In this document: piece after piece, positions 37,937 through 46,921 of the stretch
Layout of the letters: each line of letters starts with the position of its first letter
Numbering within the stretch: position 1 is the stretch's first letter
From: Daejeonella oryzae DSM 19973
Lineage (GTDB): Bacteria; Bacteroidota; Bacteroidia; Sphingobacteriales; Sphingobacteriaceae
Length of the DNA stretch: 64,000 bases
Direction of reading: 5' to 3'
Assembly (NCBI RefSeq): GCF_000422945.1
Contig: NZ_AUHA01000002.1
Span: forward strand, 930,001-994,000
Translations under genes and position numbers: made by a program
Notes under the pieces: generated by a model
Seen by the model: the letters and a program-made list of their open reading frames with translations, nothing else
Told to the model about the DNA's origin: nothing
Database searches by the model: none

Positions 37937-40036
37937 TTGATAGAAGATAAATATAAACGGTACACAGTTACTGCAGCACTTCCTTATACCAACGGACCGG
38001 TACACATTGGTCATTTGGCCGGCGTTTATGTGCCTGCTGATATATATGTCCGCTATTTGCGTGCTAAAGGTAAGGATGTTATTTTTATCTGCGGATCTGA
38101 TGAACACGGTGTTCCCATTACTCTTAAAGCTAAAAAAGAAGGCATCACTCCGCAGCAGGTAGTTGATAAATATCATCACCTGATTGGGGATTCCTTCCGC
38201 GATTTTGGTGTTTCGTTCAATATTTATCATCGCACTACTTCCAAAACCCATCATGAAACAGCTTCCGATTTTTTCAAAACGCTTTATGACAAGGGAGTTT
38301 TTACCGAAGAAGTAACCGAGCAGTATTTTGATGAAAAAGCAAATCAGTTTCTGGCCGACCGCTATATCACGGGCACATGCCCCAATTGCGGAAACGAAAA
38401 TGCCTATGGCGATCAGTGCGAGAAATGCGGAACTTCTTTAAGTCCTACAGAGCTGATTAATCCCAAATCAACATTATCCGGAGACAAACCTGTTTTGCGA
38501 AAAACGAAGAACTGGTTTTTACCGCTGGATAAAATGCAGCCTCAGATTGAAGGATATATTGATTCTCATAAAGACTGGCGTCCTACAGTTTTCGGCCAGT
38601 GCAAATCATGGCTCAATGGCGGTTTACATCCCCGTGCCATGACCCGCGATTTAGACTGGGGTGTGCAGGTTCCGGTTGAAGGTGCAGACGGCAAGGTTTT
38701 ATATGTTTGGTTTGACGCTCCTATAGGATATATTTCAGCTACAAAAGATCTTTGCGATCCGGCATTAAGCGAGGACAAAAAAAGAGATTATTATTTTAAT
38801 GAAGATCTTAAACCAGTGGCCGCCTGGGAAGATTACTGGCAGTCGGAAGAAAGCAAACTGGTGCATTTTATAGGAAAAGATAACATCGTTTTCCATTGTA
38901 TTATTTTTCCGGCCATGCTCATGGCTCACGGGAAATTTAAGCCTGCAGATGAAGTTCCGGCAAATGAATTTCTAAATCTGGAAGGAGATAAAATTTCGAC
39001 CTCACGTAACTGGGCAGTTTGGCTCCATGAATACCTGGCCGATTTTCCGGGAAAACAGGATGTTTTGCGTTATGCTTTAACAGCCACAGCACCCGAAACC
39101 AAGGATAATGACTTTACCTGGAAAGATTTTCAGGCTCGTAATAATAATGAGCTGGTAGCTATATTCGGAAATTTTGTCAACAGGGTGCTCGTGCTTTCCC
39201 ATAAATATTTTGATGGCCAGGCGGCAATGGGTACTGCTTTCACCTCAGAAGATCAGCAGGTTTTAAATGACCTGAAAGTGTATTCAGATAAAATCAGCTC
39301 GTCATTAGAAAATTATCGCTTTCGCGAAGCATTATCAGAATTCATGAATGTGGCCCGCTCCGGCAATAAATATCTTGCGGATGCAGAGCCATGGAAATTA
39401 TATAACACGGATCCAGAGCGTGTTAAAACCATTTTAAACGTGGGATTGCAGATTGCAGCTAACCTGGCGGTACTGGCTCAGCCTTTCTTGCCTTTTTCTG
39501 CTCAGAAATTATCCCGCATGCTGAACATTCCGCAACTTAACTGGGATCAGGCCGGAAGGACGGATATTCTGGAAACTGGTCACCAGCTTAATGAAGCAGA
39601 GTTATTATTTGAGAAAATTGAAGACCAGGCGATTGAAGAGCAGATCCAGAAATTATTAAACACTAAAAACATGAATGAGCAGCAGGAAACAGTTTTACCG
39701 GAAGCAAAAGCAAATATAAATTTTGATCAGTTTTCTGCCATGGATATTAGGGTTGGAACTATTCTTTCAGCCGAAAAAGTAGCTAAAACTAAAAAATTAC
39801 TAAAACTAACTATCGATACCGGACTGGATCAGCGTACTGTAGTTTCTGGGATTGCTGAACATTTTGATCCTGAAAATATTATTGGCAAGCAGGTTTCAAT
39901 TCTGGTAAATCTTGAGCCAAGAGAGATCAAGGGAATTTTATCACAAGGAATGATCCTGATGGCTGAAAATACCGATGGAAAACTTAGTTTTGTAATTCCG
40001 GGAGAAAACCTTGCAAATGGTTCTGTCATCCGGTAA
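37937..40036 (+). CDS. metG: Methionine--tRNA ligase
   Basis: The 699-residue protein is a full-length MetG1-type methionyl-tRNA synthetase. It shows the class I HIGH motif at residues 23-26 ([14 protein letters not shown]), a zinc knuckle with CPNC and CEKC, the KMSKS-equivalent KISTS at 352-356, and a C-terminal EMAP-like tRNA-binding domain from about 600 ([14 protein letters not shown]). The start codon is TTG: no in-frame ATG gives a complete N-terminus, and the frame begins just before the conserved [17 protein letters not shown] broken tRNA-Arg copy begins nine bases after its stop codon. Confidence 0.97.
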   Translation: MIEDKYKRYTVTAALPYTNGPVHIGHLAGVYVPADIYVRYLRAKGKDVIFICGSDEHGVPITLKAKKEGITPQQVVDKYHHLIGDSFRDFGVSFNIYHRTTSKTHHETASDFFKTLYDKGVFTEEVTEQYFDEKANQFLADRYITGTCPNCGNENAYGDQCEKCGTSLSPTELINPKSTLSGDKPVLRKTKNWFLPLDKMQPQIEGYIDSHKDWRPTVFGQCKSWLNGGLHPRAMTRDLDWGVQVPVEGADGKVLYVWFDAPIGYISATKDLCDPALSEDKKRDYYFNEDLKPVAAWEDYWQSEESKLVHFIGKDNIVFHCIIFPAMLMAHGKFKPADEVPANEFLNLEGDKISTSRNWAVWLHEYLADFPGKQDVLRYALTATAPETKDNDFTWKDFQARNNNELVAIFGNFVNRVLVLSHKYFDGQAAMGTAFTSEDQQVLNDLKVYSDKISSSLENYRFREALSEFMNVARSGNKYLADAEPWKLYNTDPERVKTILNVGLQIAANLAVLAQPFLPFSAQKLSRMLNIPQLNWDQAGRTDILETGHQLNEAELLFEKIEDQAIEEQIQKLLNTKNMNEQQETVLPEAKANINFDQFSAMDIRVGTILSAEKVAKTKKLLKLTIDTGLDQRTVVSGIAEHFDPENIIGKQVSILVNLEPREIKGILSQGMILMAENTDGKLSFVIPGENLANGSVIR

Positions 40037-40040
40037 TATT

Positions 40041-40066
40041 ACAATGGTCCCGTAGTTCAACGGATA
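40041..40066 (+). repeat. 26-base direct repeat, left copy (tRNA-Arg 5' end)
   Basis: ACAAT plus the first 21 bases of tRNA-Arg are repeated exactly at 40359-40384, a spacing of 318 bases. The repeat brackets the GIY-YIG gene and extends a few bases upstream of the mature tRNA, pointing to a tandem duplication or insertion at the tRNA gene. Confidence 0.85.
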
Positions 40067-40127
40067 CCCGCCCGTACCGAAAGGCACGTTCGGGCGGGGA
40101 ATAGAAGTTTCCTAAACATTAGATATG
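40046..40127 (+). pseudogene. Broken tRNA-Arg(CCU) copy
   Basis: GGTCCCGTAGTTCAACGGATA matches positions 1-21 of the intact tRNA downstream. After a 32-base insert the copy resumes as GAATAGAAGTTTCCTAAAC, covering the D-stem 3' strand and a full anticodon arm with CCT. It then degenerates (ATTAGAT) in the variable loop, where the GIY-YIG ATG begins. The T arm and acceptor 3' strand are missing, so it cannot fold as a tRNA. Confidence 0.8.
40067..40098 (+). repeat. 32-base GC-rich hairpin inserted in the broken tRNA
   Basis: CCCGCCCG and CGGGCGGG form a perfect 8-base outer stem. Inside, CC-GAAA-GG can form a GNRA tetraloop. It sits between tRNA positions 21 and 22 and is much richer in GC than its surroundings. 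It looks like a small mobile palindrome of REP type, but no second copy is present in this window. Confidence 0.6.
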
Positions 40128-40373
40128 TTTTTCACTTATGTTGCTAAAAGTTTAATAAGGGAGTTCTACTATAAGGGTCATTGTGCTAATTTAGAGTTAA
40201 GATTACAGGAACATAATGAAGGAAAAACGAAATCAAATAAATGTTATGCTCCTTTTAAAATAGTATATTTTGAGGAATTTAATACAAGATTAGAAGCTAT
40301 AGATAGAGAAAAGTATTTTAAAACTTCGGCAGGTAGAAAATTTATAAAAGCAAAAATAACAATGGTCCCGTAG
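40125..40373 (+). CDS. GIY-YIG nuclease-domain protein embedded in a tRNA-Arg duplication
   Basis: The 82-residue protein is a single GIY-YIG domain of the small UPF0213/COG2827-like type. FTYV and YYKG stand for the GIY and YIG motifs. R26 and H30 (NLELRLQEHNEGKTKS) follow, then a C-terminal EAIDREKYFK helix with the probable catalytic glutamate. The ATG lies in the variable loop of the broken upstream tRNA. The last codons and the TAG stop come from the intact tRNA-Arg, since the final bases GGTCCCGTAG are tRNA positions 1-10. Small nucleases of this class are common in Bacteroidota and their role is unclear. Position and duplication suggest a mobile cassette. Confidence 0.8.
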   Translation: MFFTYVAKSLIREFYYKGHCANLELRLQEHNEGKTKSNKCYAPFKIVYFEEFNTRLEAIDREKYFKTSAGRKFIKAKITMVP

Positions 40374-40435
40374 TTCAACGGATAGAATAGGCGTTTCCTA
40401 AACTCTAGATGTGGGTTCGATTCCCGCCGGGACCA
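40364..40435 (+). tRNA. tRNA-Arg (anticodon CCU)
   Basis: A complete cloverleaf is visible. The acceptor stem GGTCCCG pairs perfectly with CGGGACC. The D arm is GTTC/GAAT with GG in the loop, the anticodon loop is TTCCTAA and the T arm is GTGGG-TTCGATT-CCCGC, with discriminator A. CCA is not encoded in full. The anticodon stem GGCGT/ACTCT has one C-U mismatch (29-41), and pair 28-42 is G-C rather than the A-U implied by the broken copy's GAAG. The first bases double as the end of the GIY-YIG reading frame. Confidence 0.93.
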
Positions 40436-40436
40436 C

Positions 40437-40472
40437 AACAAAAAGGCCGCTAAATGAGCGGCCTTTTTTGTT
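40437..40472. terminator. Bidirectional terminator after tRNA-Arg and the kinase gene
   Basis: AAAAAGGCCGCT pairs with AGCGGCCTTTTT around AAATG, with A and T runs on both sides. It ends the tRNA transcript and, on the other strand, the kinase operon, whose last stop codon lies 15 bases away. Confidence 0.87.
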
Positions 40473-40487
40473 CTATAATCTGTTTTA

Positions 40488-41891
40488 TTAAAATATTCCC
40501 AGAAATTTCTTTTTCTTTCCCTTTTTCTTTCCCTTCGTTTGACCAGAATCAGAGCTGCCCCTGTATTTTTTAACGGCGTTTTTTAAAGCTGCATTTTTAA
40601 TGCTGTCTGCTCTTTCCTGGCTTGCCGATCGGGTGTCGACAGGTCTGAACGGGCCAAATCTGTTAATCTGTCTTTTATTTATCTCATTCGGATCTTTTAC
40701 ATAATTTGAATCTGTAACCGGCGGATAATAGGAGCTTTCAGCAGAATTTTTTCCTAAAAATGAATAGCCCGCAAAACCCATAAGAAGGAAAAATGCAATA
40801 AGTGAGGCATATACCAATGATCTGGATATCTGAAGTTTTCCGGGCTGTGATTCAGCTTTTATTTTTTGTTCATTTCCAGAATAATTGAGGGCTGCGGCGG
40901 TTTCAAACTCAGCAATTTTTTGCTGCAAGCGCTCATTTTCACTTTGTAAAAGAATTATATTTTCCTCTGAAAGCTGTTCTGTATGATGGATGCTTTTACC
41001 GCAAATAGCCCTGTGCAATTCTATGCCATTGCTAAACCGATTTTCAGGTTTTTTTTCCAGGCATTTGTAGATAATGTCAATCAGCCATACCGGAACCTGC
41101 ATTTCCCGGTGTCTCTTGTCCGGACTCCAGTTTTGCGGCAAATGTTTCTTCCTCAACTCCAGAATATCCGGAACAGGTATTTCCATATGTGAAAGCATGA
41201 CTTTATTGCGGGAGCTGTGCCCGTTATCATCTAATGGGAAAGGAACTACCCCGGCAATCAGTTCGTATAAAATAACTCCGAAACTATACACATCCGACTC
41301 GAAAAGCATTTGCCCTTCGTTCTGTTCCGGAGCCATAAATTCTACGGCTCCTGCATTTCTCAGACTTGTTCTGCGCTGCTCGTCAGACATAATGGCCAGG
41401 CCAAAATCCAGCAGGACGTAATTGCCGAAATACGAATTCAGTTTAACGTTATTGCTTTTAATGTCTCCATGCTTAACATCCACTTTGTGGCAGTGAGATA
41501 AAGCGCCTGAGAGTTGTTCAGCAACCTTAATACTTTCCTTAATGGTAAAAACTGGATCATGCGGGGATTTTAAAAGATCTTCCAAATCCGGTCCTTCTAT
41601 ATATTCCATTTCTATGAATGGAAAAGAGCCGCTTTCTGTAATCCCGGAATTCAAAATCTTCACCACATTCGGGTTCGGATCCCTGTTTACCCGCTTGAGT
41701 TTTTCAACTTCATTATTGAAATCACGAAAATTTTTGTCTTCAAGGCTCTCTGTGAATATGGGCGTTGGCAAAAGCTTTACAGCAGAAATAAGTTCTCCCA
41801 TTCGCTTACCTTTAAATACAGAACCCTGCCCGCCGCTGCGCAAAGCGCCCATGTTCTCTAAACCTTCTGTAATTGTAAATATCTTCGCCAT
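40488..41891 (-). CDS. Transmembrane Hanks-type serine/threonine protein kinase
   Basis: The 467-residue protein has a cytoplasmic kinase domain (about 10-300). Visible motifs are the glycine loop SGGQGS (19-24), the ATP lysine K39, the catalytic loop HGDIKSNN with D143, K145 and N148, DFG at 162-164 and MAPEQ at 186-190. The arginine of the usual HRD is glycine, making it a non-RD kinase. A coiled-coil-like stretch (about 308-332) leads to one membrane helix (359-379) and a periplasmic tail of about 88 residues, lysine-rich and without PASTA repeats. It is the last gene of the FHA/PP2C/SEDS-PBP operon, 9 bases after the FHA gene. Likely targets are its operon partners. Confidence 0.92.
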   Translation of the reverse strand: MAKIFTITEGLENMGALRSGGQGSVFKGKRMGELISAVKLLPTPIFTESLEDKNFRDFNNEVEKLKRVNRDPNPNVVKILNSGITESGSFPFIEMEYIEGPDLEDLLKSPHDPVFTIKESIKVAEQLSGALSHCHKVDVKHGDIKSNNVKLNSYFGNYVLLDFGLAIMSDEQRRTSLRNAGAVEFMAPEQNEGQMLFESDVYSFGVILYELIAGVVPFPLDDNGHSSRNKVMLSHMEIPVPDILELRKKHLPQNWSPDKRHREMQVPVWLIDIIYKCLEKKPENRFSNGIELHRAICGKSIHHTEQLSEENIILLQSENERLQQKIAEFETAAALNYSGNEQKIKAESQPGKLQISRSLVYASLIAFFLLMGFAGYSFLGKNSAESSYYPPVTDSNYVKDPNEINKRQINRFGPFRPVDTRSASQERADSIKNAALKNAVKKYRGSSDSGQTKGKKKGKKKKFLGIF

Positions 41892-41900
41892 CTTATCGCT

Positions 41901-42689
41901 TTACTCCTGCTCTTTTAAATAGCTAAATTCTATAACTGCCGATTCTCCCAATATTACCTGATCGCCCTCGCCTAACTGATAACCTATCTTAACTGAATTC
42001 AATTTGATTAAAGCATCGTTGGCTGCAGAACGGATTTTTATTTTATTCCTTGGCGGGATTCCACCTTCATCCCCATAGATCATAAAGCAGGCTATATCAT
42101 TGTTCCAGATTATATGGGCATGAGACCGGCTGATATATTTATTTGCATCATGATTTGCTTCATCCGGAAAGGCAATTTTATTGACCCTGAAAAAGCCATC
42201 ATTAGCCAGCACTTTTTTGCCTCTTCCGATGGTAATTTTTCCGCTTTCCGAATTAATAGGATACTCATTCTTTTCTGCTTCGCCATGTAAAATGCGGATA
42301 TACGCTTCTGCTGTTCTATGTAAAACGTGCTTACTGGTTTTGATAAAAAGGGCAGAATTTAGTCCATCAATTTGTAACGCTTCTGCCGGAATATTTTCTG
42401 AGAAAGTAAATTCCATCATCCAGTTTTCCGGCAGGTCAATAGCATAATCATCAGCAATTTTCTGAACTTCAGTTTTAAAGCGGCCTGGATTTTCAACGTA
42501 TAAAGCAGATTCGTATAAATGCCTTTCGTCATCGCTGCAGCTGATAAACAGATGCAAACCTCTGATATGGCTGCCTTCTCCACCTTCAACTTTCTGAAGT
42601 TGCTCTTTTATAAAACACAAAAATAATTCCCTGATATTTTTAACGTCAGGCGTACTATTATTGGCTTGGGTGTTGAATATATTGAACAT
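41901..42689 (-). CDS. FHA-domain protein
   Basis: A longer frame opens with TTG at 42737. The ATG at 42689 is preferred, giving 262 residues. The C-terminal half (about 145-258) is an FHA domain with the phosphothreonine-binding signature: ITIGRGKK (G155, R156), ISRSHAHIIW (S187 to H190), and a late LNSVKIGYQLGEGDQVILG. The N-terminal half is soluble and of unknown family. Its LYVENPGRFKTEVQKIADDYAIDLPENW stretch weakly recalls the N-terminal domain of actinobacterial FhaA. It probably docks phosphorylated partners between the kinase encoded 9 bases downstream and the SEDS-PBP fusion encoded upstream. Confidence 0.85.
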   Translation of the reverse strand: MFNIFNTQANNSTPDVKNIRELFLCFIKEQLQKVEGGEGSHIRGLHLFISCSDDERHLYESALYVENPGRFKTEVQKIADDYAIDLPENWMMEFTFSENIPAEALQIDGLNSALFIKTSKHVLHRTAEAYIRILHGEAEKNEYPINSESGKITIGRGKKVLANDGFFRVNKIAFPDEANHDANKYISRSHAHIIWNNDIACFMIYGDEGGIPPRNKIKIRSAANDALIKLNSVKIGYQLGEGDQVILGESAVIEFSYLKEQE

Positions 42690-42778
42690 GCTATTGATAA
42701 ATTTTCTCCGGATTATTCTATTCAAGAAATAGTCCAAAATTTTAAAAACTGAACTGAGCTGAAAACTTAATTTAAGTT

Positions 42779-45700
42779 TTAGTTAAGAGCTTTACCCGCT
42801 GAACTCGCCAAAAGTGAATTTCGAGCAAAACTTTTAATGTATCCTTTTTTAATTAAAAGAGGAACCACATGCTTGCCGGCAAGCTGAACTGCGTCACTTG
42901 ATCCTTTGGTTGATTCGATGCGTACACAAACAACCATATTCCCGGGCCCATTGGCTTTGGGCGCAAAAAATACATACCATCCATCATTTATCCCTTTGCC
43001 TTTCCAGATTCTTTCCGGTGTTCCGGTTTTACCAGCTACAGATATTCCTAAAGTATATGCTTTGGGAGCACTTTGTTCTTTCATGTAATTGGTAAGCAGG
43101 CGGGCATATTCTGAACTGTTTGCCAGCTTTGTTCCACTTTCTGTTGGTATTTCCCGATTTCCGGCTTTTAAAACGTAACGGTCAGGCAGCATAATTCCGT
43201 TATTGGAAATTCCCGCCGCCAGGCGTGCTACCGATGCAGGCGTAGCAATGAGCTCCCCTTGTCCCCATGACATTCCCGAAATTCCTTTGGCACGTGTTCG
43301 ACGTATGTTGGCCGGATTGTAACGGGGTTTGCTGTTAAATTCGGTCTTTTCCCAAAGCTCACGCCACTTACTTTCCTGAATGCTATTACCAGGTTTTTTC
43401 CCGTAATAATATCCGCCAACTCCGTGCAAAAACATCCCGGTTTTCATATAAAGGTTGGTCATTTCATTTTGAAGATGTTCTTCATTCGCCAACTTTATAA
43501 AAAATACGTTGTTGGATTTCACAATGGCTCGCTGCATATTGATCAACCCGGTTTCATCCGGTTCAGGCCCTTTTGTGCGGATTCGTTCAAAAGCGCTTAC
43601 GCTGTATTTTTTATCAGCGGCAGCCTCACCCATTTTATTAAAAGCTGCCAGCGCAGTTAATACTTTTGCTGTAGAACCGGGCTGCGAGGCGTATGTAAAT
43701 CCTAAATCCTGGGTGCTGGTCCATTCCGACAGATTGTTTTGTTCAGCAGGAGACATGGTAAGTCTTTCCCAGTTCTTGGTTTCGGGAAGCGGATACATCG
43801 CTGAAGCGATTACATCACCGCTGGAACCCTCCATAATTACCACAGAAACCCGGTTGTCTTTTAATGAATCATCCAGTGAAATGGATTTTTGAATGCTGGT
43901 TTGTAAGCCTGCATCCATGGTTAACTGTACATCCCGGTTTTGATTTTTAAAGGATTCGACTTTTTCGCTGTTTATTCCGGCGATAAGTAAAGGTCCCAAG
44001 GCGCTATAATCTTTTTTGCTGACGGTCATTTCCTTAACTCCTCTGGCAAGAAAACGGTCTTCGCGGTAGCGGTTTGCGATTACATCAAATTTACTTGAAG
44101 TTGTTTCAAATCCCCTTAGTTCGGCAGAATGCTCATATTCTGCAAAATAACCGTTAACGCTGCCATTAAAAACTCCCGTATTCGCATCTCCTATCCAGAA
44201 AAACATTTGTTCTTCAAAAGGATAATACCGGTCGAGCCGTTTATGCTCAGCTGAGTCGATGTCGTAATTAGAAATACCCGCTTCGCGAAGGATATTCTTT
44301 TGTTTTCGGATCAGATCGGGTTTACTTGTTGCCAGAATTCTTCCCTGCCGGTCATATAAAGATCCGGCTTCGAGTTTGTTCATCAGAATAGAAATCCGGG
44401 GATTGTAGCTGAACATACGTGCTCCGCTTTTATCGGCAACCAGCGAAGGTTTTACCACCCATTTTGTATTATTCAGAAAATATCTGGATACACTTGCAGT
44501 CAATAACAGAATCCCGATAAAGGCGGCAGCAAGAGCGGGAACGAGGTTACGGTCATGCTGTGTGCTTACGTAAGTCATCTGTACCACGGTTCCTTTGGTT
44601 AAGGATGCCGATAGCAAAAATCCGGCAGCAAGCATGTTTACAACCAGAGAAGATCCGCCATAACTTTGAAAAGGCAATGATACGCCCGATAGCGGCAAGG
44701 CACCGGTTGAGCCTCCGGCAATCAGCAGGAATTGTACAAATGTGCATATTCCGATTCCGGCACATAAGTAAAAGAGAAAAGTCATGCCCGTTTGCCGGCC
44801 TATTATAATCGACCTGTGCAAATACAAAATGAATAATATAAAAACCGAAATAATTCCTGCCCAGCCAAATTCTTCGCCGATGGAAGGCAAAATCATATCG
44901 GTATGCGCCTCCGGAATTGTTTTGGCAAAACCCTGCCCGATTCCCTGCCCGGTCAGTCCGCCGGAAGACATGGCCCATATTCCATTGGCTACCTGGTCTC
45001 CGCCATATACTTCATTGTTCCAGGCATCCAGCCAGATTGCCTTCCGTTCAACAAGCCGTTGTACCGGTCCCGGGAAAATTTTATTAAGCTGTGGAATTTG
45101 ATCAATAGTTAAAAATCCGGCCATTATGATCAATACCATAATAGCAGATTCACTTAGTTGTTTACGTTTAAACAGAGTAACTAAGATTAACACAAATACG
45201 GTAAGACCTGCGGATAACCACACGCTTTTCAGTATCCAGTTAGCCAGCACGTAGAAAACAACCGAGGCTATCATAAACATGAAATCGCCTCTAGAAAAAG
45301 AAAATAAAATAATGAAGGTAAAACAAACCACCATTGCGGGACCCAGATCTCCCAAAAGAAGAAATAGCAGCAAGCAGACAAATATGGCAATCAGTGCGAA
45401 TGAGAAAAACGACCAGCGTTTTTTTAAGCTGGGATACTGACTTATAAATTTTTCATTGGCTGTAAAAAATCCCGCAAGGAACAGTATTACGAGGTATTTA
45501 ACAATTTCGCTGGGCTGAATGCCAAATAAATTTACTTTTACCCCGCTGCCTTCGGGCCCGGTTCCCAGCACAATGGTTGAGGCCAGTAAAACAATAGCCA
45601 GTGCAATCCACGGCCATCCGTTGGCAGCTTTGCGTATGCTTTTAAAAATAAACATGCGATATAAAAGGGAGTCGGCATTGAATTTTCGCACATTAAATAA

Positions 45701-46876
45701 CAAGAGTGCACAAATTCCGGCCATGCCGATTCCAAAAAATGTAAGCGTGTTTTTGGCCAGAAACCGATCCCGTAAAGGGTCCTGAAGACTCAGTAATGTA
45801 AGAAAGGATAAGCCGGTCATGATCATTAAAAATGGGAGGATCAATTGGTCGGCCTGCGGAAAAAATCTGGATATAATTACATGGAGCAGTAAAAATGAAA
45901 CGATAAAACTAGCCGCAATAATCCAGTACCATCGGTTAAATTCATCAGGTGTACGTACAATTAAAGATTTTTCCTTTTTCAGGATAGTAAAATCACGAGG
46001 TGATAACAGGCGAATGGTATGAGGAGATTGTAAAAAACGGAAGGAAACATTTTCATCAAGTTTTTGAATCCCCTGGGAAGTTCCAAATTGGAAACCCGGC
46101 TGCAAAGGTAAAACCCGGTATGCTTTTTCATCGGGAAGGTTGCTGAAAGCGAACTCGCCATTGTCGTTTGTACGGGCATAAGCTGTTAAAGACTGTAGTT
46201 TTTTAAGTTTATTTTCATCCTGAATAAAAACTTTAGTAATTCCTGAAGTGCTTTCTATAGCTACTTTTTCTACCTCTTCCATATCGCTGGAAATACTATC
46301 CTGCGGGATTATCATTTGGAGCCGAACCACAACACCGCTAACCGGCTTTTCATCCTTATTGAGGATAGTACCGCTTAAAGTATATTGTCCGGCGGCAAGG
46401 TTTGTTGTTGAAGAAAAGGATTGCGGTTTGGTTCTTTCCTGATCGAACAGGAGAGAATCGTTGCCGGTAAAGCCCAGCAAAGAGCGGGATGCTTTTACGC
46501 GTTTCTTAAAAGATTCTCCGCCGCGTGTGTACGCTTCATCCGCAGAAATTGTGTATTTACGTTTATTGATTTCGCCTGTGTTATCAATCTGACTATTTTT
46601 ATTTGGCAATCTTTCCTCAACAACCGACTCAATCAATTGAATATCCTTTTTGTCCTCAAAATAATAGCCTTTTTCCAGAAGCGTTTTAATGCGTTCGCCG
46701 GGATTTCCTTCATTCAGGTTCACCATGGTGCCGTCGGCCAATCTTCTGGAAACATCACTAAAGTCTTTTTGCAACGTATTATATAAGCTGAAGAATAGCA
46801 GAAGAAAAACAAAGCCGATAAGTATTAAAAAAATCCGTTCTCTTTTTCTGTTGGTAGCAGGTAGATTTTTAATCAT
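42779..46876 (-). CDS. SEDS glycosyltransferase fused to class B penicillin-binding protein
   Basis: The 1365-residue protein combines both halves of a peptidoglycan synthase. Residues 14-32 form a membrane helix. About 165-265 form a carboxypeptidase-regulatory-like domain (YTLSGTILNKDEKPVSGVVVRL), placed in the periplasm. About 317-760 form the multi-helix SEDS (RodA/FtsW) domain with GIGQGFAKTIPEAHTD, where D660 matches the catalytic aspartate. After a helix at 778-797 comes the transpeptidase with S1068-x-x-K1071, S1121-N-N and K1283-T-G-T. Both active sites look intact. RodA/FtsW and their PBPs are normally separate proteins. It lies between PP2C (45 bases) and FHA (89 bases) genes. Confidence 0.93.
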   Translation of the reverse strand: MIKNLPATNRKRERIFLILIGFVFLLLFFSLYNTLQKDFSDVSRRLADGTMVNLNEGNPGERIKTLLEKGYYFEDKKDIQLIESVVEERLPNKNSQIDNTGEINKRKYTISADEAYTRGGESFKKRVKASRSLLGFTGNDSLLFDQERTKPQSFSSTTNLAAGQYTLSGTILNKDEKPVSGVVVRLQMIIPQDSISSDMEEVEKVAIESTSGITKVFIQDENKLKKLQSLTAYARTNDNGEFAFSNLPDEKAYRVLPLQPGFQFGTSQGIQKLDENVSFRFLQSPHTIRLLSPRDFTILKKEKSLIVRTPDEFNRWYWIIAASFIVSFLLLHVIISRFFPQADQLILPFLMIMTGLSFLTLLSLQDPLRDRFLAKNTLTFFGIGMAGICALLLFNVRKFNADSLLYRMFIFKSIRKAANGWPWIALAIVLLASTIVLGTGPEGSGVKVNLFGIQPSEIVKYLVILFLAGFFTANEKFISQYPSLKKRWSFFSFALIAIFVCLLLFLLLGDLGPAMVVCFTFIILFSFSRGDFMFMIASVVFYVLANWILKSVWLSAGLTVFVLILVTLFKRKQLSESAIMVLIIMAGFLTIDQIPQLNKIFPGPVQRLVERKAIWLDAWNNEVYGGDQVANGIWAMSSGGLTGQGIGQGFAKTIPEAHTDMILPSIGEEFGWAGIISVFILFILYLHRSIIIGRQTGMTFLFYLCAGIGICTFVQFLLIAGGSTGALPLSGVSLPFQSYGGSSLVVNMLAAGFLLSASLTKGTVVQMTYVSTQHDRNLVPALAAAFIGILLLTASVSRYFLNNTKWVVKPSLVADKSGARMFSYNPRISILMNKLEAGSLYDRQGRILATSKPDLIRKQKNILREAGISNYDIDSAEHKRLDRYYPFEEQMFFWIGDANTGVFNGSVNGYFAEYEHSAELRGFETTSSKFDVIANRYREDRFLARGVKEMTVSKKDYSALGPLLIAGINSEKVESFKNQNRDVQLTMDAGLQTSIQKSISLDDSLKDNRVSVVIMEGSSGDVIASAMYPLPETKNWERLTMSPAEQNNLSEWTSTQDLGFTYASQPGSTAKVLTALAAFNKMGEAAADKKYSVSAFERIRTKGPEPDETGLINMQRAIVKSNNVFFIKLANEEHLQNEMTNLYMKTGMFLHGVGGYYYGKKPGNSIQESKWRELWEKTEFNSKPRYNPANIRRTRAKGISGMSWGQGELIATPASVARLAAGISNNGIMLPDRYVLKAGNREIPTESGTKLANSSEYARLLTNYMKEQSAPKAYTLGISVAGKTGTPERIWKGKGINDGWYVFFAPKANGPGNMVVCVRIESTKGSSDAVQLAGKHVVPLLIKKGYIKSFARNSLLASSAGKALN

Positions 46877-46921
46877 ATTTATTAATTGGAGTAGATGAGA
46901 TCTGGTTGATTGAGGGTAATT

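Noticed and set aside
40244-40441. Minus-strand ORF of 65 codons beginning M-L-W-S-R-R-E-S-N-P-H-L across the tRNA-Arg
   Set aside because: Its start is the antisense of the tRNA T arm and acceptor, a well-known source of spurious ORFs, and it lies opposite the GIY-YIG gene.
43509-43892. Plus-strand ORF of 127 codons opposite the PBP part of the fusion gene, and similar ORFs at 44784-45101 and 46421-46786
   Set aside because: They are antisense shadows of a strongly supported 1365-codon gene, with no family resemblance and no promoter context.
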